Assembly (NCBI RefSeq): GCF_030704535.1
Contig: NC_081807.1
Location: forward strand, 4,691,001-4,755,000
Direction of reading: 5' to 3'
DNA: 64,000 nucleotides
Origin: Vitis vinifera
Lineage: Eukaryota > Streptophyta > Magnoliopsida > Vitales > Vitaceae
This document shows positions 59,430-64,000 of the stretch, one piece after another (position 1 is the stretch's first letter; each line of letters begins with the position of its first letter). Both the position numbers and the translations under genes were made by a program. The notes below the pieces were generated by a model. That model did no database searches and was not told the DNA's origin. It saw nothing but the letters and a program-made list of their open reading frames with translations.

Positions 59430-62400
59430 CCCTTCCCCCTCAATTGTTTCTTCCATCAACACTACTGCCAGCATCTCTATATACACTACTCAAAACCTCA
59501 TAGCCATAAACGTTTCTTCCCAAACCCCCATCAAACTCACTCAACACAATTTTTCTACATGGAGACTCCAATTTTACACTCTCCTAGTCAGTTATGATTT
59601 ATTGGGATATGTCAATGGCACTTTACCATGTCCTTCTACCACTCTTACTTCAAAAAATAGCACTGCAACCCCAAACCCAGCATACACCCATTGGATTTGT
59701 CAAGACCATCTTCTTAATGCTATTGTTTCATCACTTAGTCCAACAATTGTCTCATTCATTGCATCAGCCACAACCTCCCATGAGGCATGGTCTGCACTTC
59801 ACATCACCTATGCTAAAGCATCTCGAGGCCGAATAATTCATTATCAAACTCAACTCGACAACTTGTCCAAAGGCACTCAGTCCATAACAGATTATATGCA
59901 ATCTGTTAAAATTTGCATTGATGTTCTCTCTCTCGTGAACGTCACCATAGACCCTAAGGAACTCATTATTCAAATATTTTGTGGTTTTCCTGAGACGTAC
60001 AAAGATCTACACTCAACCATCCGTGCCTATGAAACTGTTGTTTCATTTGAGGAACTTTATAAGAAATTGCTCTCTCTTTAGGCTCAAATGAATTCTAATG
60101 CTGTCAAGAATTCTTCTTGGAATGTCTCATTGCCTGCTTCCACCAATGTTGCTACCAAACAACCACAATCTCATCGGTTCTTCAATCAACAACCTCACTC
60201 TTTGTCTCAATAACGCACATCCAACCAACCTCAACCAATGACTACCTCAAATACTTCGAATCACACCCCTCATCCATATAAGGGGACTTGTCAATTGTGT
60301 GGCGTTCAAGGACACTCGGCAAAAAGATGTCCATCATTTAGATATGTTACCAATCAACATCATGGTGTTCTACCCAATTACAATTATCACCCCTCTTCAG
60401 CACAAACACGTGGCAACTCAACCAACTATTGTCTCTCCAAATTGGCTCTTGGATTCTAGTGTCTCCCACCACATATCTAATGATCTTCAGAATCTATCTT
60501 TGCATTCTGACTATGCTGGCCCAGACGACATAATTATTGGTGACAGTAAAGGTCTAGAAATCACACAGCTATTACAAGTTCATCTCATTTACAAATTATT
60601 TACTCAAATGTTTGGAGTTCTCCCATTGTATCAAATGATAACTTTAAATACTATGTTATCTTTCTCGACCACTTCACCAAATATGTCTGGTTATTTCTAC
60701 TTCAAAATAAATCTAATGTTTACGATGTTTTTGTTCGATTTAAAGCTCTAGTTGAAAACTACTTTAGTTCCAAAATAATTCAAATCAATGGTGGTGAATT
60801 TCTAGCATTAAAATATTATTTTGCTCTTGTTGGCATTACTCATCTCACCACCCAACCTCACACTCCTGAGCATAATGGTTACTTCGAACGTCATCATAGA
60901 CACATTGTCAAAATCGGACTCATCCTTCTCCATCATGCATCCATGCCTACTTCTTTTTTGCTCTTTGCCTTTCAAGTCGCAATCTATCTTATTAATCGAA
61001 AACATAAACCAAACCTCTCATTCTTCTCTTCCTATGAGAAATTATTCAATCACAGACCTAATCTTGACGAATTATGAGTGTTTGGTTGTCTTTGTTATCC
61101 TTGGTTACGTCCATAAAATGACCACAAACTTCAATCCAAATCTCGTCCATCTGTCTTCTTAGGTTACTCTCTTACACAAAGTGCGTACCTTTGCCTTGAT
61201 CAAGTTTCCCACAAGTTATTCACCTCTTGTCATGTCACCTATATCAAGACAGTGTTCCCATTTTCTTTAATTACCGAGAAACCTCCACCCACCACAGTCC
61301 CACCTATTTCATTCCCTCCCATGTCAATTCCCTCATCACAGGACAATACAATCTTAGATACCACTCTAGTTGAGCATTTGACCATTCATGATACCACTCT
61401 TGCTGGTCAGTTAATTATATTATCCCCCAATGCTGAGACTACACAACCCCAACCTACTTCCTCTCCAAGTCCAATCTTGTTTTCAATCCCACATCCTGCC
61501 CCTTCCCTCATTCCACCCACTCGACCCCCTACCCTCAACACCCATCCCCTGGTTACAAGATCCAAGAATAATGTCTTCAAATCATCCACTAAGTATGCTC
61601 TTGTCTTTACCACTCCTGATGTTGCACCTACCTGTGTTACCCAGGCTCTAAAACTTCTTGAGTAGTGTTAAGCTATGTTTGAAGAATTTGATGCTCTTCT
61701 TCATAATGGCACATGAGAGTTGAATCCTTCTACTAAGTCACAGAATCTAGTTGGTTGCAAATGGATTTTCCGAATCAAACGCAATCTTAATGGCTCTATT
61801 GCTCAATAAAAGACTTGTCTTGTCTCCAAGGATTTTCATCAACGCCTTGGTATTGACTATGCTGAGACATTCAGCCCGATTGTGAAACCTACTACTGTTC
61901 AACTCATTCTTAGTCTTGTCTTGTCCTTTGATTGGTCACTTTTGCCAACTTGATGTGAACAATGCTTTTCTTCATGGGACTCTTGCCGAAAATGTGTTTA
62001 TGGCTTAACCACCAAGGTTTATTGATCCTCAGTTTCCAAGCCATGTGTGTCATCTTAAGAAAGATATTTATAGCCTCAAACAGGCACCACGTGCCTAGTA
62101 TCAAGAATTGAATCAATTTCTACTCTATCAAGGGTTTGTGAACTCCAAGTCTGACACTTCATTGTTCATCCATAAGAAGTCTATTTACCATTTTCCTACT
62201 TGTGTATGTTGATGATATTATTATTACTGACAATGATGATGGTACTCTTAATCGTTTTGTTCACACACTTGCTACTTGGTTCTCCATTAAAGATTTAGGT
62301 GTTCCATCTTATTTTTTAAGGGTTGAAGTTATTCCAAGCTCATCTGGTCTCTTTCTTTCTCAACACAAATATGTTTTAGATCTTTTGGAGCGCACAAAAA

Positions 62401-63060
62401 TGATGGATTCCAAGTCAGTCACAACTCCTATGTCAACTTCTCAGATACCTAGCCTTATGGATGGCACATCCTTGACCGATTCGATTGAGTATCAATTTAT
62501 TGTTGGTGGTCTTCAGTACCTCTCCTTCGCTCAACCAAACATTGTTTTGTGGATTAATAAACTCTCTCAATTCATGCATAGACCGACTACCACTCACTGG
62601 TTGGCACTCAAACATCTTCTATGTTATCTTAAAGATACAACGCATCATGACTTGTTTCTTCAGAAATGATCCCCTCTTAGCCTTCATGTCTTCTCCGATG
62701 TAGATTAGGCTAGGTTCCTCAACTGAGGCAGAGTATCGTGTTGTAGCTGCAACTTCTTCCAAACTTCCTTGGTTTGATTCCCTGTTACTTGAGTTGGGTG
62801 TTTCAGTTCCCAAACCCATGCCAATCTATTGTGATAATGTTGGTACCACCTACTTATGCGCCAACCCAATTTTCCATTTTGGATGAAGTATACTGCTATT
62901 GATTTTCATTTCATGCGTGACAAAGTTCAAGACGGCACTCTTCGCGTGTCTCATGTTGCTTCCGCCGATCAACTTGTTGATGCCTTAACAAAGCCACAAT
63001 CCTTAGCTCGTCTACAACACTTGTGCATCAAGCTAGGCATTCAATCGAAGTCTATCTTGA
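59430..63060 (+). pseudogene. copia B' gag-pol
   Basis: Gag frame 59602-60081 (HWICQDHLLNAIVSSL, LDNLSKGTQSITDYM) is longer and less broken than in copia B. Zinc knuckle CQLCGVQGHSAKRC. The protease-like motif reads WLLDSSVSHH. Integrase keeps the Glu lost in copia B (NGYFERHHRH). RT has MYVDDIIITDNDD at 62202; LQYLSF and HLLCYLKDTTHH follow. RNase H is mostly deleted at 62705. Several stops. Confidence 0.82.
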
Positions 63061-63067
63061 GGGGTCA

Positions 63068-63322
63068 TGATCAGGAAAATGGTTCATTTGAAAGTCAACT
63101 TCAATCTCTATCAAATCCTCCGTGATCAGATCTCTATATTTCAGTAATATGTACAACTAATCTCCTATATTTGCTTTGGTAACCAACCATGTATAATTCC
63201 CTTTATTGTGGAATTAATTTGGTAAGTTTGTAATGGCAACTAGGTTGTATATTGTATGTATACTTATCGCCTTGATTTATAGAAAGAACAATCTTTAACT
63301 CTCAAAGCATGTATCATCTCTA
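63068..63322 (+). repeat. 3' LTR of copia B'
   Basis: Matches 20182-20420; starts TGATCAGG, ends CTCTA before GTACC. Confidence 0.88.
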
Positions 63323-63594
63323 GTACCTGCTTATCAGTACAGTTTGGCTCAAGGAATTTTACACACCCATTTGTCTAATTATATTGATATTAAATCAAGT
63401 CTGGAGCAACGATACTTATGAGAGTGTGGAGCATAGGGTGATGGTGAATTCAGAGAAGGAAAGGTTTTTTATTCTGTTCTTTTTCAATCCTAGGCACTGT
63501 GTTTAGGTGTAGCCCTTAGAGGAGAAAGCGCAATAATTTCAAGAAGCTTGATGTGGAAAACATCCAAATTTCTCATTTCAAGGCATCAGAGTAA

Positions 63595-64000
63595 AAGAGT
63601 CAGTAGGACATTATCTATCTTTAATCAAGAAGAGCTTGTTTTAGCTCTTTGTAGTTCACCATGCAGTATATAGGATAAGTACATGGTGAATTTAGAGGTT
63701 TGGTGTGAAAATAATAATGTAATTTGTTGGATAAATATGCAGCAATGCCTGCTACATTAATGGAATAGTCATTTTCTTCAATACTAGGAAGAGAATTATT
63801 AAGATCAAAGGATCCTAAAGAAGCATATAGCACCATTAATTTATGAGGAAATTATTACAATCACCAATAATTTATGAGGAATTTGACAGTCATGGGAAAG
63901 GTTAATCCGACATTCATCAAACACTCAAAACAGAGGCCAAACTCATGCTACCACCAAAACTTAAAGCGATGGATACAGTTAATGTTGGTGGTTAGTGTTC
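63595..64000. other. duplicated 3' flank
   Basis: Parallels 20748-21150 to the end of the window, so the segmental duplication extends further right. No gene. Confidence 0.75.

Larger units (their letters stand above)
59108..63322 (+). mobile_element. copia element B' (duplicate of copia B, internally deleted)
   Basis: LTRs 59108-59353 and 63068-63322, primer site remnant at 59354, right flank GTACC as in copia B. Gag is well preserved up to 60081, zinc knuckle at 60289, protease to about 60568, then a jump to integrase; the sequence between (about 13447-17577 of copia B, including its CACTA-like insertion) is missing. RT and RNase H follow with stops. Confidence 0.88.
59045..63594 (+). pseudogene. 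2OG dioxygenase remnant around copia B'
   Basis: About 60 bp of exon 2 (59049-59105, TDGEW to INVGD with a TGA) lead straight into the copia LTR. Exon 3 follows the element (63399-63594); its acceptor AG is mutated (CAAGTCTGG instead of CAGGTCTGG), it has stops and an internal deletion near 63525, and the RFS motif is changed. Exon 1 and most of exon 2 were removed by the deletion at 59044. Duplicate of the 11104 pseudogene. Confidence 0.85.

Overview
The window looks like nuclear DNA of a woody eudicot, most probably a grapevine (Vitis); the species call is inference. The supporting signs are AT-rich intergenic DNA, GT-AG introns in plant dioxygenase and methylesterase genes, and a dense mix of Ty1/copia, Ty3/gypsy, CACTA, MULE, SINE and TRIM-like repeats. 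I saw no bacterial or organellar features.

The backbone is a tandem cluster of one family of Fe(II)/2-oxoglutarate-dependent dioxygenases (2OGD, DOXC type, three exons, 342 aa). Copies, left to right: exon 3 of a gene entering from the left (67-324); a full copy (7936-9139); a copy with a stop codon and lost active-site residues, split by a copia element in intron 2 (11104-20747); a 5'-truncated pseudogene (30708-31286); a diverged exon 3 scrap (about 38978-39096); the best-preserved full copy (40057-41260); a full copy with a 51-codon in-frame transposon insertion (57211-58567); and a remnant around a second copia element (59045-63594). One other intact gene, a MES-type methylesterase (22115-23108), lies in the spacer.

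The left third (1 to about 21150) and right third (about 40942 to 64000) are paralogous copies of one segmental duplication. Both carry, in order, 2OGD exon 3, a decayed minus-strand copia element with an older gypsy LTR nested in it, a full 2OGD gene, and a plus-strand copia element in intron 2 of a dying 2OGD gene. Comparing them shows later events: an 8.4 kb gypsy element landed in the right copy (45371-53776; the empty site is at 4567-4571); a 148 bp TRIM-like solo LTR entered exon 1 of the right-hand 2OGD gene; about 2.3 kb was deleted at 59041 and about 4.1 kb inside the right-hand copia element.

The middle (21.1-40 kb) is spacer: the methylesterase gene, AT-rich DNA, a MULE-like element (32240-32998), a cluster of captured host-gene fragments on the minus strand (HD-ZIP III START domain, polynucleotide phosphorylase, one unidentified), and a degenerate minisatellite (about 38390-38970).

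The most unusual object is the young gypsy element. It carries only the C-terminal half of gag and no pol. Its LTRs end in two 74 bp modules, each holding the 3' part of tRNA-Asp with its CCA end (extra primer-binding sites). Its polypurine tract occurs three times. Its internal region has four copies of a fixed two-hairpin cassette.
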